Shown: positions 35,824 to 46,856, counted from the first letter of the stretch. The stretch: 64,000 nt of DNA from Microbulbifer taiwanensis (GCF_014904815.1 NZ_JACZFR010000009.1:62001-126000); one strand, 5' to 3'. Program-made: numbers and translations. The notes: a model not told the origin generated them from the sequence alone.

Positions 35824-36707
35824 GACGCTGTTCCTTCAAATCCATCGCGCTGCCAGCCCGCGCGCTCCAGGCGATAGACAAAGCAGTCATCGTCGCCAAA
35901 CTGCCTGCGCTCGACAAACCGGAAGCCCAGCCGCTCGTAAAACCGGTGCGCGCGAGTATTAGTGGCCAACGGATCTATCAGCACCGCCGTAACCTCTGCA
36001 TGCGCAAAACATCTTTCCAGCGCCAACTGCATCATGGTTGTGCCGTAACCGCGGCCCAGATCCGCCGCCTCGCCGATCCAGATATCGACAGCGCGCAGGT
36101 TGTCCGCCACATCACCCCAGTAGTGGCTGTCCTCCAGGGCCGGGTCGATAATCTGCATAAAGCCGATCGGGCGGCCGTCCAGCTCGGCGATCAGTAACTC
36201 GCGCCATTCCGGGGTGCGGTGGAGCTCCTCCTCCCAACCCCAGTCGTCGTTCGGGTCAGCGGCGATCACATGGCGCTGCTCATCCCAATGGCGCAGCAGA
36301 TTCAGGTCGGCGGGACTGGCGGCTCGCAGCTGCATATGCCCGCCGCCGTGGCACCAGGGCAGCGCCTCCTCCGTGAATACATCGCCGCTCGGTACAAACT
36401 GGTACGGCTCATCGAAAACACCGATCAGGAAATGGGTTTCCCCGACCCATTTATCGCTCTGGTAGCTAAGCGGCGTACCGCACTGTTTGCAGAATCCGCG
36501 CCTGACGCCTTCCGAGCTGCAATAGCAATCTGCGTCTGAGAGCCACTCAACCTGCGGATCTTCGAATCCTACCCAGGTCGAAAAGGCACCGCCGGTGGTG
36601 CGCCGGCAGCTGTCGCAATGGCAGCGCGCGACGAATTTCGGCGCGCCCTTCGCCTCGAATCTGATGGCGCCGCAGTGGCAGCCGCCCCGATAAGTTACAT
36701 CCGTCAT
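35820..36707 (-). CDS. GFA-domain and GNAT-domain fusion protein
   Basis: ATG 36707 with AGAGGGAG upstream gives 295 residues. An earlier in-frame start lies inside the acs region and is not credible. Residues 1 to about 125 form a GFA/CENP-V zinc domain: GGCHCGAIRF, ARCHCDSCRRTTGG and FCKQCGTPLSY supply the cysteines. From HMQLRAASPADL on, an AAC(6')-like GNAT domain follows with DLGRGYGTTMMQLAL and AHRFYERLGF. Both domains are complete, so this looks like a true fusion. GFA proteins bind thiol adducts; a joint role is unknown. First gene of the operon ending at the glycosylase. Confidence 0.9.
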   Translation of the reverse strand: MTDVTYRGGCHCGAIRFEAKGAPKFVARCHCDSCRRTTGGAFSTWVGFEDPQVEWLSDADCYCSSEGVRRGFCKQCGTPLSYQSDKWVGETHFLIGVFDEPYQFVPSGDVFTEEALPWCHGGGHMQLRAASPADLNLLRHWDEQRHVIAADPNDDWGWEEELHRTPEWRELLIAELDGRPIGFMQIIDPALEDSHYWGDVADNLRAVDIWIGEAADLGRGYGTTMMQLALERCFAHAEVTAVLIDPLATNTRAHRFYERLGFRFVERRQFGDDDCFVYRLERAGWQRDGFEGTAS

Positions 36708-36784
36708 AGCTCCCTCTTTCCGCTCTGCAACAAACTGGCTGCTCATGTACAGCCCGCTTCCAATAGTACGGGATTTCACTACAC

Positions 36785-36808
36785 AAAAAAGCCGGGCAGT
36801 GCCCGGCT
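36785..36808 (-). terminator. Rho-independent terminator of acs
   Basis: On the minus strand AGCCGGGCA and TGCCCGGCT form a 9-bp stem around one unpaired base, directly followed by six T. It lies 25 bases beyond the acs stop. Confidence 0.93.
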
Positions 36809-36832
36809 CAAAGTAAAGGTTTTCGAATACAA

Positions 36833-38770
<1,938 letters not shown>

Positions 38771-38983
38771 CGTTTTCTCCCTTATTAGTATTATCCGGCC
38801 AACCTTCAACCGAACTGAAGGCGGCGATGGTCGACCAGTTATAACACTGCCGGACAATTGATGACAACGCTGTCAACCAGCGTAGCTGCCAATCCTAGCT
38901 GGCCATCATAGCCCGGGGACGAGCGGCTTCCACCTCCAAAGGGACTAATTGCGTGTCAATTCCGGGCGGGACTGGCACAATGA

Positions 38984-39003
38984 CAAAATGTGATCACATT
39001 TTG
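38984..39003. promoter_or_regulatory. Perfect 20-bp palindromic operator candidate
   Basis: CAAAATGTGATCACATTTTG reads the same on both strands. It lies 12 bases before the cupin ATG (39016) and 213 bases upstream of acs, so it more likely regulates the cupin gene. The core TGTGATCACA lacks the 6-base spacer of a CRP site; a GntR-like or other dimeric repressor is possible. Confidence 0.7.
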
Positions 39004-39015
39004 CGGAGAACGAAT

Positions 39016-39369
39016 ATGTCGAAAAAACTGTTGCGCATCGTCGAGGGCCGGGGTCAGGTCGAAAAGGGACCTGTGGCCGAGGAGAAGCTGCTGGCGGGCA
39101 ACCCTCGGCAGATGACCGAGCACTTCTTTACCAACGCCAGGGAGAATTTCTTCTGCGGCGTCTGGTCGTCGGACGCCGGTAAATGGAAGCTGAGCTACAG
39201 CGAGGATGAGTTCTGCTACATCATCGACGGCGAGGCGGTGATTACCGACGCCGAGGGTCACAGTGAGCGGGTCGTGGCCGGGGATGCTTTCTGTATTCCG
39301 GCGGGCTTTGAGGGCAGTTGGGAGACCATTGGCAGCGTGAAGAAATTTTATGCTATCTACGAGGAGTGA
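39016..39369 (+). CDS. Cupin-domain protein (DUF861-like)
   Basis: ATG 39016 has GGAGA upstream and gives 117 residues. The single cupin barrel carries KLSYSEDEFCYIIDGEAVITDAEG and GDAFCIPAGFEGSWE, close to cupin_3/EutQ-type proteins. The first metal-binding motif has Ser/Glu rather than the usual two His, so metal binding is uncertain. A perfect palindrome sits directly before the ribosome site. Confidence 0.85.
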   Translation: MSKKLLRIVEGRGQVEKGPVAEEKLLAGNPRQMTEHFFTNARENFFCGVWSSDAGKWKLSYSEDEFCYIIDGEAVITDAEGHSERVVAGDAFCIPAGFEGSWETIGSVKKFYAIYEE

Positions 39370-39374
39370 TTTTT

Positions 39375-39450
39375 TGTAGGAGCGGCCCATGGCCGCGATC
39401 GATTTCGGGCGTGTCCGACAGTCCGATCGCGGCCATGGGCCGCTCCTACA
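39375..39450. repeat. Palindromic REP-like element, copy 2
   Basis: Arms at 39375-39401 and 39424-39450 are a perfect 27-base inverted repeat around 22 bases. They are identical in arm sequence to the element at 16010-16086; the loops differ. It lies between the convergent cupin and panD genes. Confidence 0.92.
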
Positions 39451-39478
39451 GGGTGTAGGGTGGCGCTTCTACTGAATC

Positions 39479-39865
39479 TTAAGCCTCGGCCAACTGCACC
39501 GGAATCGTGTTGGTGCTGCGCTCGACGCGGTTTTTCTCATCCAGGTAGACCAGCTTCGGTTTGAAGGCGTCTGCCTCCGCTTCCGTCATCTGCGCATAGG
39601 AGGCGATGATGATGCGGTCACCCACCTGTACCCGGCGAGCGGCGGCACCGTTCATCGAGATGATGCCGGAGCCGCGTTCGGCCAGTATCACATAGGTGTG
39701 GAAGCGCTCGCCGTTGCTGACGTTATAGATATCGATCTTCTCGAACTCGCGCAGGCCGGCCAGCTCCACCAGGTCTTCATCGATCGCACAGGAGCCGTCG
39801 TACCAGAGTTCGGCCTGGGTCACCGCTGCCATATGCAGTTTGCATTTCAGCATTTCGATTTGCAT
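39479..39865 (-). CDS. panD: Aspartate 1-decarboxylase proenzyme
   Basis: 128 residues with the self-cleavage site YDGSCAID placing Gly24-Ser25 exactly as in E. coli; Ser25 becomes the pyruvoyl group. It makes beta-alanine for pantothenate. It follows panC by 13 bases. Confidence 0.97.
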   Translation of the reverse strand: MQIEMLKCKLHMAAVTQAELWYDGSCAIDEDLVELAGLREFEKIDIYNVSNGERFHTYVILAERGSGIISMNGAAARRVQVGDRIIIASYAQMTEAEADAFKPKLVYLDEKNRVERSTNTIPVQLAEA

Positions 39866-39878
39866 GTTTCCCCTCCCG

Positions 39879-40727
39879 TCAGAGTTCCAGGGATACGTTG
39901 TCGATCAGGCGCGCGGCGCCGGTGTAGATGGCACCGAGAATCGTGATCTGGCTGTCGTCGTCGGCGGCCGGCTGCAGGTCCTTGCTGTTGCAGATGGAGA
40001 AGTAGTCGACGCGGAAGCCGGACTTTTCAATACGTTTCTTTGCCTCACCTTCCAGCGCGGCGAAATCCCGGCGACCGCCCTCTATTTCGCCCTTGACCCA
40101 ATTCAGCGACTGGTTCAGTACCGCCACCCTGGGACGTTCCTGCTCGCTGATGTAGCTGTTGCGCGAGCTCATCGCCAGGCCATCCTCCTCGCGGTGTACC
40201 GGCGCGGCGACTATCTCCACAGGGATACACAGGTCCTCGACCATGCGGCGGATCACTGCCAGCTGCTGGAAGTCCTTGATGCCGAACACCGCTTTTTGCG
40301 GCTGCACGATATTGAACAGCTTCGCCACTACGGTGGTGACCCCCTCGAAGTGACCCGGGCGACTGGCGCCACAGAGCACATCGGTCATCGCCGGGCAGAC
40401 CACCCGTGTCTGCTGGTCCATACCGTTGGGGTAGATCTCGCTCTCGTCCGGGTGGAAGAGAAAGTCGCAGTCCGCCTCGCGCAGCTTCGCCATATCCCGC
40501 TCCATGGTGCGCGGGTACTTGTCCCAGTCCTCGTTGAGGCCGAACTGCAGCCGGTTGACAAAGATGGACACCACCACCAGGTCACAGTGCTGCTGGGCGA
40601 TCTTGACCAGCTCGATATGGGCGTCGTGCAGGTTGCCCATGGTGGGCACGAAACCGACGGTCTTGCCGTCGCTGCGGGCCTTTGCCAGCGCCTCGCGCAG
40701 GCTGGCCACGTGGTGGAAGACTTGCAT
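39879..40727 (-). CDS. panC: Pantothenate synthetase
   Basis: 282 residues. [15 protein letters not shown] is the ATP-binding HIGH-like region, and [16 protein letters not shown] and MSSRNSYIS are the other signatures. It joins pantoate and beta-alanine. It has FVNRLQF where FVNPxQF is usual, a small change near the substrate loop. panB is not in the window. Confidence 0.96.
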   Translation of the reverse strand: MQVFHHVASLREALAKARSDGKTVGFVPTMGNLHDAHIELVKIAQQHCDLVVVSIFVNRLQFGLNEDWDKYPRTMERDMAKLREADCDFLFHPDESEIYPNGMDQQTRVVCPAMTDVLCGASRPGHFEGVTTVVAKLFNIVQPQKAVFGIKDFQQLAVIRRMVEDLCIPVEIVAAPVHREEDGLAMSSRNSYISEQERPRVAVLNQSLNWVKGEIEGGRRDFAALEGEAKKRIEKSGFRVDYFSICNSKDLQPAADDDSQITILGAIYTGAARLIDNVSLEL

Positions 40728-41010
40728 CGCGATTGCTACCGCTGTGACTGAATCAGCGCGGCATCATACTCTCTGGGGTAGCGGGCGACAATATCGCCGG
40801 AGGACACTCGACGGGCTAACTTCGTCAATAAAGCGGCTAACAGGTCGCGATCTGCAGTCAAAGCCAGAAAACCAGAAGAATCTTTCGGTTTTCAACCCAA
40901 GCGAAGCCCAACAGACGAATCGATAGCGGTTCAGGATGGATTCAGTCCCCAAGCCGCAGAATGGCTCCCACAGTACGAGAGGCCGCCCTGCGGCACGGGA
41001 GAAAGTCTTT

Positions 41011-41772
41011 ATGAAACAGATTATCACCGCCATCGCCGCTGCCGGCCTGCTGCTGGTCACCGGGCCGGTACTGGCTGACGACCGCCACAGCTATCGCGGC
41101 AAGCAGGACTCCGATATTACCGGCTCGGCATTTCGCAAGGCTTACAACCGCGAGCGCAACAGAAACCGCGAGGACGGACGCGATCGCGGGGGCAAACACC
41201 GCCCGGATCACCGAGGCGATCGGAAACACCACAAGGGACGCGACCGGGATCACCACAAGGGGCGCGACAAGCAGCACGGCCGCGATCGGGACCATCGCGG
41301 CGACCGCGACCGCCATCACAAGCGCAAGCACGGCTACGACAAAGGCTACAAGCGGGGTTACAAGCAGGGCTACAGGAAGGGGCACAAGCACGGCCACAAC
41401 TGGGGCCACCGCCGCCCGCATCACAAGCCGCACTGGCCCCGTTACCGCCCCGGCTACCGCCACCACAAGCCGCGCTGGCGCCCGGCCCATTACGGCTACG
41501 GCTATCGCTGGAGGCACCTGCCGCGCAACTTCGTGCGCATCAGTGTCGGCGCCCTGGGCTTCTACTATAGCGACGGCATCTTCTACCGCCCCCACAGCCA
41601 CGGCTATGTCGTGGCACAACCCCCGGTCGGCGCCATAGTACACAGCCTGCCCGGCTCAGCGGTCACCGTGGTTTTCGGCGGACTGAATTACTACGTGGCC
41701 TACGACACCTATTACCTGTGGGACGGCCCCATCAGCGGCTACCGCGTAGTCGCCAACCCGGGCTTCTATTGA
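41011..41772 (+). CDS. Secreted His/Arg-rich DUF6515-like protein A
   Basis: ATG 41011 gives 253 residues with a clear signal peptide (cleavage after GPVLA). Residues about 45-165 are low-complexity and very rich in His, Arg, Lys, Asp and Gly, with repeated HHKGRDRD and GYKxGY units. The C-terminal part (FYYSDGIFYRPHSHGYVV...VGAIVHSLPGSAVTVVFGG) matches the Tyr-rich module of DUF6515-type proteins and the paralogue at 49163. It is a likely periplasmic or surface protein that could bind metal or polyanions; function unknown. A strong terminator follows. Confidence 0.82.
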   Translation: MKQIITAIAAAGLLLVTGPVLADDRHSYRGKQDSDITGSAFRKAYNRERNRNREDGRDRGGKHRPDHRGDRKHHKGRDRDHHKGRDKQHGRDRDHRGDRDRHHKRKHGYDKGYKRGYKQGYRKGHKHGHNWGHRRPHHKPHWPRYRPGYRHHKPRWRPAHYGYGYRWRHLPRNFVRISVGALGFYYSDGIFYRPHSHGYVVAQPPVGAIVHSLPGSAVTVVFGGLNYYVAYDTYYLWDGPISGYRVVANPGFY

Positions 41773-41800
41773 TTCCACCACTCCATACGACCCCTACTTC

Positions 41801-41827
41801 AGCGGCCCCCGGGGCCGCTTTTTTTTG
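41801..41827 (+). terminator. Rho-independent terminator
   Basis: AGCGGCCCC and GGGGCCGCT form a 9-bp stem with one base between, followed by a run of eight T. It lies 28 bases after the His-rich protein's stop. The following 225 bases to speA are AT-rich and likely hold the speA promoter; I cannot fix its elements. Confidence 0.93.
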
Positions 41828-42051
41828 CCCTAGAAACCACCACATTAACCTGTAACCAAGAGCCAAAAAGCTGAATAAAAACTCAACTAAAAAGGGTACG
41901 GTAAGCTGGCACCAGAAACCGAATTAATATTTAATTTTTACCCGCTAAAAAATGGTGATTTTCTTATCTATAGTTATTGCTTTCCGCCCCGACTGGGCCC
42001 AAGATTCGCGCCCCGCCACTGACAGCAAATACAGGCAATTGAACAGGCGCC

Positions 42052-43974
42052 ATGAAACAGCAACAAGTACAAGACTGGACTTGCGAAGACTCAGCGGAAC
42101 TCTATGGAATCCGCAACTGGGGCGCCGGTTATTTCGATCTGAATGATACCGGCGAAATCACCGTTCGCGTGGAAAACTCCGCCGGCGAAAGCCACAGTGT
42201 TTCGCTGATGGATATCGCCCGCGGCGCCACCGAACGCGGCCTGGGCCTGCCGCTGCTGTTGCGTATCGAAAACCTGCTGGATGCACAGATAGCGCGCATC
42301 AACCAGTCCTTCGCCCGCGCGATAGAGGACTGCGGCTACGGCAATGTGTTTCGCGGCGTATTCCCGATCAAGGTGAACCAGCAATGCCAGGTGATCGAGG
42401 AGATTGCCAGTGCCGGTCGCCGCTTCAACCACGGCCTCGAAGCGGGCAGCAAGGCGGAGCTGATTGCGGCACTGTCGGTTCTCGACAACACCGAATCCCT
42501 GATCGTCTGCAACGGCTACAAGGACGAGGAATTTATCAACCTGGGCCTGCAGGCACAGCGCCTGGGCATGCAGATCTTCTTCGTCGTCGAAACGCCGTCG
42601 GAAGTCGAGACGATTATCCGCTGCGCCGAGCGCGAACAGGTGCGCCCCAACATTGGCGCACGGGTCAAGCTGGCATCGAAAGTCGGTGGCTACTGGAATG
42701 CCACCAGCGGCGACCGCAGCATCTTCGGCCTCGGCAGCAATGACCTGATCGCGATGGTCGACCAGTTGCGCCACCACGATATGCTCGACTGCCTGAAGCT
42801 GCTGCACTACCACCTGGGCTCCCAGGTGCCGAACATCCGCGATATCCGCACCGGTGTGCTGGAGGCCTGCCGCTACTATGCCGACCTGGTCGAGGAAGGC
42901 GCGGCCATGGGCTACCTGGACCTGGGCGGCGGCCTGGCGGTGGACTACGACGGCTCCAAGACCAACTACACCCATTCCAAGAACTACTCCCTGGACGAGT
43001 ACTGTGTGGACGTGGTCGAGGCCATCATGGGCACGCTGGACAGCGAGGGCGTCGCCCACCCGGTGATCATCACCGAATCCGGCCGCGCCACTGTCGCCTA
43101 CTCATCCGTGCTGCTGTTCGACATACTCGATACCACCCGCTTTGAACCGGTGGAACTGGAGCACACAAAAATCGCCGAGGGCGACCACCAGATGCTGTTG
43201 AACCTGCAGGACGCGGTGAACAGCATCAGCGCGAAAAACCTGCAGGAGAGCTACAACGACGCTCTCTACTATCGCGACGAAGTCCGCTCCCTCTACCTGC
43301 ACGGCCAGGTCAGCCTGCGCGAGCGCGCCAATGCGGAAAACCTCTTCCTGCAAGGCGCCCAGCAGATCCGCAAACTGCTCGACGAGGCGGAAGAAGTACC
43401 GGTAGACCTGCAGGCGCTGCCGGAAGTATTGTCGGACATTTACTATGCGAACATGAGTGTGTTCCAGTCGCTGCCGGATATCTGGGCCATAGACCAGGTG
43501 TTCCCGCTGGCGCCAATTCACCGGCTGGACGAGGCGCCAACCCGCTCGGCGATCATCGCCGACATCACCTGTGACTGCGACGGTAAGATAGACCGCTTTA
43601 TCGGCCGCCAGGAGGAGCAGAAGACACTCTTGCTGCACGACCTGAAGGACGAAGAAGACTATATTCTCGGCACCTTCCTGGTCGGCGCCTACCAGGAGAC
43701 ACTGGGCGACCTGCACAACCTGTTCGGCGACACCAACGTGGTCAGCGTGCGCATCCACGACGACGGCAGCTTCGACTACAGCCGCGAAATTCACGGCGAC
43801 AGTATTTCCGATGTGCTGAGCTATGTGGAGTACCGGCCGCAGGAACTGTTCGAGCGCTTCCGCAAGCTGGCGGAACGCGCGGTAAAGGAAGGCAGGATCA
43901 CTGCGCAGCAGCGCAAGCAGATACTGCATACCTATACCGCCAGCATGAGTGGTTATACCTATTTCGAAAAATAG
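42052..43974 (+). CDS. speA: Biosynthetic arginine decarboxylase
   Basis: 640 residues, normal for SpeA. The PLP lysine lies in VFPIKVNQQ, followed by NHGLEAGSKAEL, LHYHLGSQVPNIRDI and DLGGGLAVDYDG; the active-site cysteine region is ADITCDCDGKID. It makes agmatine from arginine, first step of the polyamine cluster that continues with carboxyspermidine enzymes and agmatinase. The ATG has only a weak ribosome site. Confidence 0.97.
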   Translation: MKQQQVQDWTCEDSAELYGIRNWGAGYFDLNDTGEITVRVENSAGESHSVSLMDIARGATERGLGLPLLLRIENLLDAQIARINQSFARAIEDCGYGNVFRGVFPIKVNQQCQVIEEIASAGRRFNHGLEAGSKAELIAALSVLDNTESLIVCNGYKDEEFINLGLQAQRLGMQIFFVVETPSEVETIIRCAEREQVRPNIGARVKLASKVGGYWNATSGDRSIFGLGSNDLIAMVDQLRHHDMLDCLKLLHYHLGSQVPNIRDIRTGVLEACRYYADLVEEGAAMGYLDLGGGLAVDYDGSKTNYTHSKNYSLDEYCVDVVEAIMGTLDSEGVAHPVIITESGRATVAYSSVLLFDILDTTRFEPVELEHTKIAEGDHQMLLNLQDAVNSISAKNLQESYNDALYYRDEVRSLYLHGQVSLRERANAENLFLQGAQQIRKLLDEAEEVPVDLQALPEVLSDIYYANMSVFQSLPDIWAIDQVFPLAPIHRLDEAPTRSAIIADITCDCDGKIDRFIGRQEEQKTLLLHDLKDEEDYILGTFLVGAYQETLGDLHNLFGDTNVVSVRIHDDGSFDYSREIHGDSISDVLSYVEYRPQELFERFRKLAERAVKEGRITAQQRKQILHTYTASMSGYTYFEK

Positions 43975-44034
43975 CGTGGCGTTTTCGAGAAATAAGGTTC
44001 AATAATCGAAAAGAATATTGAAGTCTGATGCGAA

Positions 44035-44147
44035 GGCCCTGATGTCGGGGGAAGTTTGCGGGACCTTCTGCGGCCATGGATGGCCGTGGAGAGCGTACAG
44101 GGATGTATTCACAGCGTGTCCCGCAAACTTCCACCGGCAGCAGGGCC
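44035..44147. repeat. Long inverted repeat upstream of carboxynorspermidine dehydrogenase gene
   Basis: GGAAGTTTGCGGGAC (44050-44064) and GTCCCGCAAACTTCC (44118-44132) pair perfectly. Outside them GGCCCTG (44035-44041) and CAGGGCC (44141-44147) also pair. The loop carries GGCCATGGATGGCC and GTACAGGGATGTATTCACAG, a type of intergenic repeat I associate with related gammaproteobacteria. It ends 57 bases before the next ATG, so it lies in its leader. Confidence 0.85.
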
Positions 44148-44204
44148 GCCACCGGCCTTTCTTACTGGCATGAGGTAGGTGGCTACTCACATAAGGAGAT
44201 TTTC

Positions 44205-45398
44205 ATGGCCAATGTACTGATTATCGGCGCCGGCGGCGTCGGCCAGGTGGTTGCGCACAAGTGCGCCCAGGTCGAGGAGGTGTTCGAGAATATCACCCTC
44301 GCCAGCCGCACCAAGAGCAAGTGCGACAAGATCGCCGCCATGCTGCCGCGCAAGATCGATACCGCCGAGGTGGACGCGGACAATGTGCCGCAACTGGTGA
44401 AACTGATCGAGAAGGTCAAGCCGGACATGGTGATCAACGTCGCCCTGCCCTACCAGGACCTGCATATCATGGATGCCTGCCTGGAAACCGGCGTGCACTA
44501 TCTGGATACCGCCAACTACGAGCCGCCGGAAGAGGCCAAGTTCGAGTACAAGTGGCAATGGGCCTACCAGGACAAGTTCGAGAAGGCCGGCCTGATGGCA
44601 CTGCTCGGCAGCGGTTTCGACCCCGGCGTGACCAGTGTGTTCACCGCCTACGCCAAGAAGCACCACTTCGACCGCATCAAGACGCTCGACATTCTCGACT
44701 GCAATGCCGGTGATCACGGCCTGCCCTTCGCGACCAATTTCAACCCGGAAATCAATATCCGCGAGATTACTGCCAACGGCCGCTACTGGGAAAACGGCGA
44801 GTGGATCACCACCAAGCCGATGGAAGAGAAACGCGTTTTCAGCTTTCCCGAGGGCATAGGCGAAAAGGACATCTACCTGCTCTACCACGAGGAGCTGGAA
44901 TCCCTGTCCAAGCACTATCCGGAAATCGAGCGCGCGCGCTTCTGGATGACCTTCGGTGCCAGCTACCTCAAGCACCTGGAGGTACTGCAGAATGTCGGTA
45001 TGACCAGTATCGAGCCAGTAGAGTTCCAGGGGCAGGAGATAGTGCCGATCCAGTTCCTGAAGGAACTGCTGCCGGATCCGGCCAGCCTGGGCCCGCTGAC
45101 CAAGGGCAAAACCTGTATCGGCAATATCATCCGCGGCACCAAGAATGGCGAGGAGAAAATCTACTACGTCTACAACATCTGCGACCACCAGGCGTGCTAC
45201 AAGGAGGTGCAGTCCCAGGCCATCTCCTACACCACCGGTGTGCCGGCGATGATCGGCGCCAAGATGATGATGGAAGGCAAGTGGATGAAGCCGGGCGTGT
45301 GGAATATGGAACAGCTGGATCCGGACCCCTTTATGCACGACCTGAATCAGTACGGCCTGCCGTGGCAGGAGACCTGGCTGGACAAGCCGTTCCAGTAA
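44205..45398 (+). CDS. Carboxynorspermidine/carboxyspermidine dehydrogenase
   Basis: ATG 44205 with AAGGAG at 44193-44198 gives 397 residues. It has the saccharopine-dehydrogenase fold with the N-terminal NADPH loop VLIIGAGGVGQVVAHK, and GSGFDPGVTSVFTAYA, typical of the CANSDH family. With NADPH it couples aspartate semialdehyde to putrescine (or diaminopropane) to form the carboxy-polyamine that NspC then decarboxylates. Its gene lies between speA and nspC. Confidence 0.93.
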   Translation: MANVLIIGAGGVGQVVAHKCAQVEEVFENITLASRTKSKCDKIAAMLPRKIDTAEVDADNVPQLVKLIEKVKPDMVINVALPYQDLHIMDACLETGVHYLDTANYEPPEEAKFEYKWQWAYQDKFEKAGLMALLGSGFDPGVTSVFTAYAKKHHFDRIKTLDILDCNAGDHGLPFATNFNPEINIREITANGRYWENGEWITTKPMEEKRVFSFPEGIGEKDIYLLYHEELESLSKHYPEIERARFWMTFGASYLKHLEVLQNVGMTSIEPVEFQGQEIVPIQFLKELLPDPASLGPLTKGKTCIGNIIRGTKNGEEKIYYVYNICDHQACYKEVQSQAISYTTGVPAMIGAKMMMEGKWMKPGVWNMEQLDPDPFMHDLNQYGLPWQETWLDKPFQ

Positions 45399-45413
45399 TC
45401 GCCGGGCATTGTT

Positions 45414-45486
45414 CTGGACACCGGCCTGCGCCGGCGTGACGATAGTTTCGAAGAAAGTCGTCATCCCCGCGCAGGGCGGGAGCCAG
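45414..45486. repeat. GTCATCCCCGC-type intergenic inverted repeat
   Basis: Arms at 45414-45442 (CTGGACACCGGCCTGCGCCG...) and 45458-45486 are complementary at 22 of 29 places. The right arm contains GTCATCCCCGCGCAGGGCGG, a very common proteobacterial intergenic repeat. It separates the dehydrogenase and nspC genes. Confidence 0.75.
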
Positions 45487-45527
45487 CTGACACCTAACCG
45501 CAAACACACCACACCGCATTCAAGCCT

Positions 45528-46775
45528 ATGGACCTGACTCCGCGAATAGACTACTTCGGCAACTTCGATCCGACCCGCGTCCCCTCCCCCTGCTTCGTCG
45601 TCGACGAGCGGGCCCTACGCGACAACCTGGCGGTGCTGGCCGACGTGCAGCAACGCAGCGGCGCAAAGGTGCTGGCCGCGCTGAAGGCTTTTTCGATGTG
45701 GAGCACCGGCCCCATCGTTGCCGAGTACCTGTCCGGCACCTGTGCCAGCGGCCTGCACGAGGCGAAACTGGGTTACGAGGAGTACGGCGGCCGCGATGGT
45801 AAAGAGGTGCATGTCTTCAGCGCCGGCTACAAGGAAAGCGAACTGAAGGAGATACTGCAGTTCGCCCACCATGTGATTTTCAATTCCTTCTCCCAGTGGA
45901 AGCGCTTCAAAGGCCAGTGCCTACAGGCCCAGAAAGACAGACCGGAACTGCGCTTCGGCCTGCGTATCAATCCCGAGCACTCCGAGGGACACACGGAACT
46001 CTACGATCCCTGCGCCCCCTGCTCGCGCCTCGGAATCGTGCGCTCGCTGTTCGACGGCGAGGACCTGGACGGTATCAGCGGCCTGCACTTCCACACGTTA
46101 TGCGAGCAGGATTTCAAACCGCTGGAGCGCACCATCGCCGCGGTGGAGGAGAAATTCGGCGATTTGATCCCGCAGATGGAATGGATCAACTTCGGCGGCG
46201 GCCACCATATCACCCGCTGTGACTACCAGGTGGACGAGCTGGTAAACGCGGTGCGCGCCTTCTCCGATAAGCACCAGGTGCAGGTCTACCTGGAGCCCGG
46301 TGAGGCGATCTCCCTATTCGCCGGCGTACTGGTGGCCGAGGTGGTGGACATCAGCTGGAACGGCCAGAACCAGGCCATACTCGATGCGTCCGCCACCTGT
46401 CATATGCCGGATGTGCTGGAGATGCCCTACCGCCCGGAAATCACCGGCGCCGCCCGCCCCGGCGAACTGCCGCACGACTACCGCCTCGGCGGCCAGAGCT
46501 GTCTGGCCGGGGACAGTATCGGCGACTACAGCTTCAACGACCCGCTCAGGGTTGGCGACCGGCTGGTGTTTGAGGAAATGGCCTACTACACCATGGTCAA
46601 GACCAACACCTTCAACGGCATTCCGCTGCCGGCCATCGCCCTGTGGAATTCCAGAACCGACGAACTGAAAATCGTAAGAGAATTTGGCTACGAGGATTTC
46701 AAGAACCGCCTGTCCGGCAAAGACTGGAAAAACCTCGGGCGAAGTACCGGAGAAGAAGAAGACGGCTGCGCGTAG
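45528..46775 (+). CDS. nspC: Carboxynorspermidine/carboxyspermidine decarboxylase
   Basis: 415 residues of the alanine-racemase-fold decarboxylase group. The PLP lysine is in LAALKAFSMWS, and LHFHTLCEQ, NFGGGHHITR and the C-terminal substrate loop CLAGDSIGDYSF are NspC hallmarks. It releases CO2 from carboxyspermidine to give spermidine. The last codons read into a palindromic repeat whose first bases supply the TAG stop. Confidence 0.96.
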   Translation: MDLTPRIDYFGNFDPTRVPSPCFVVDERALRDNLAVLADVQQRSGAKVLAALKAFSMWSTGPIVAEYLSGTCASGLHEAKLGYEEYGGRDGKEVHVFSAGYKESELKEILQFAHHVIFNSFSQWKRFKGQCLQAQKDRPELRFGLRINPEHSEGHTELYDPCAPCSRLGIVRSLFDGEDLDGISGLHFHTLCEQDFKPLERTIAAVEEKFGDLIPQMEWINFGGGHHITRCDYQVDELVNAVRAFSDKHQVQVYLEPGEAISLFAGVLVAEVVDISWNGQNQAILDASATCHMPDVLEMPYRPEITGAARPGELPHDYRLGGQSCLAGDSIGDYSFNDPLRVGDRLVFEEMAYYTMVKTNTFNGIPLPAIALWNSRTDELKIVREFGYEDFKNRLSGKDWKNLGRSTGEEEDGCA

Positions 46776-46824
46776 GGTGTGCCGTGCGCACCGATCAGCT
46801 CAATGGTGCGCACGGCGCACCCTA
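46773..46824. repeat. Palindromic repeat that supplies the nspC stop codon
   Basis: TAGGGTGTGCCGTGCGCACC (46773-46792) pairs with 46805-46824 at 19 of 20 positions plus one wobble, loop 12 bases. The TAG at its first bases is the nspC stop. The sequence family (TAGGGTGCGCCGTGCGCACC) is a common dispersed repeat. It may also act as a terminator-like hairpin between nspC and speB. Confidence 0.85.
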
Positions 46825-46856
46825 GGGCACAAAAGCCCGGCAACGAGACATCAAAT

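Noticed and set aside
38984-39003. CRP/Vfr binding site
   Set aside because: The TGTGA and TCACA half-sites are directly joined without the 6-base spacer needed for a CRP dimer; kept only as an unassigned palindrome.
41160-41400. Direct-repeat array or CRISPR in His-rich gene
   Set aside because: The short repeats encode low-complexity residues in frame, lack uniform spacers and lie in a protein with a signal peptide.
42091-43059. Minus-strand frames opposite speA and the polyamine genes (also 44187-45512)
   Set aside because: They mirror well-supported genes on the plus strand and have the same shadow composition.
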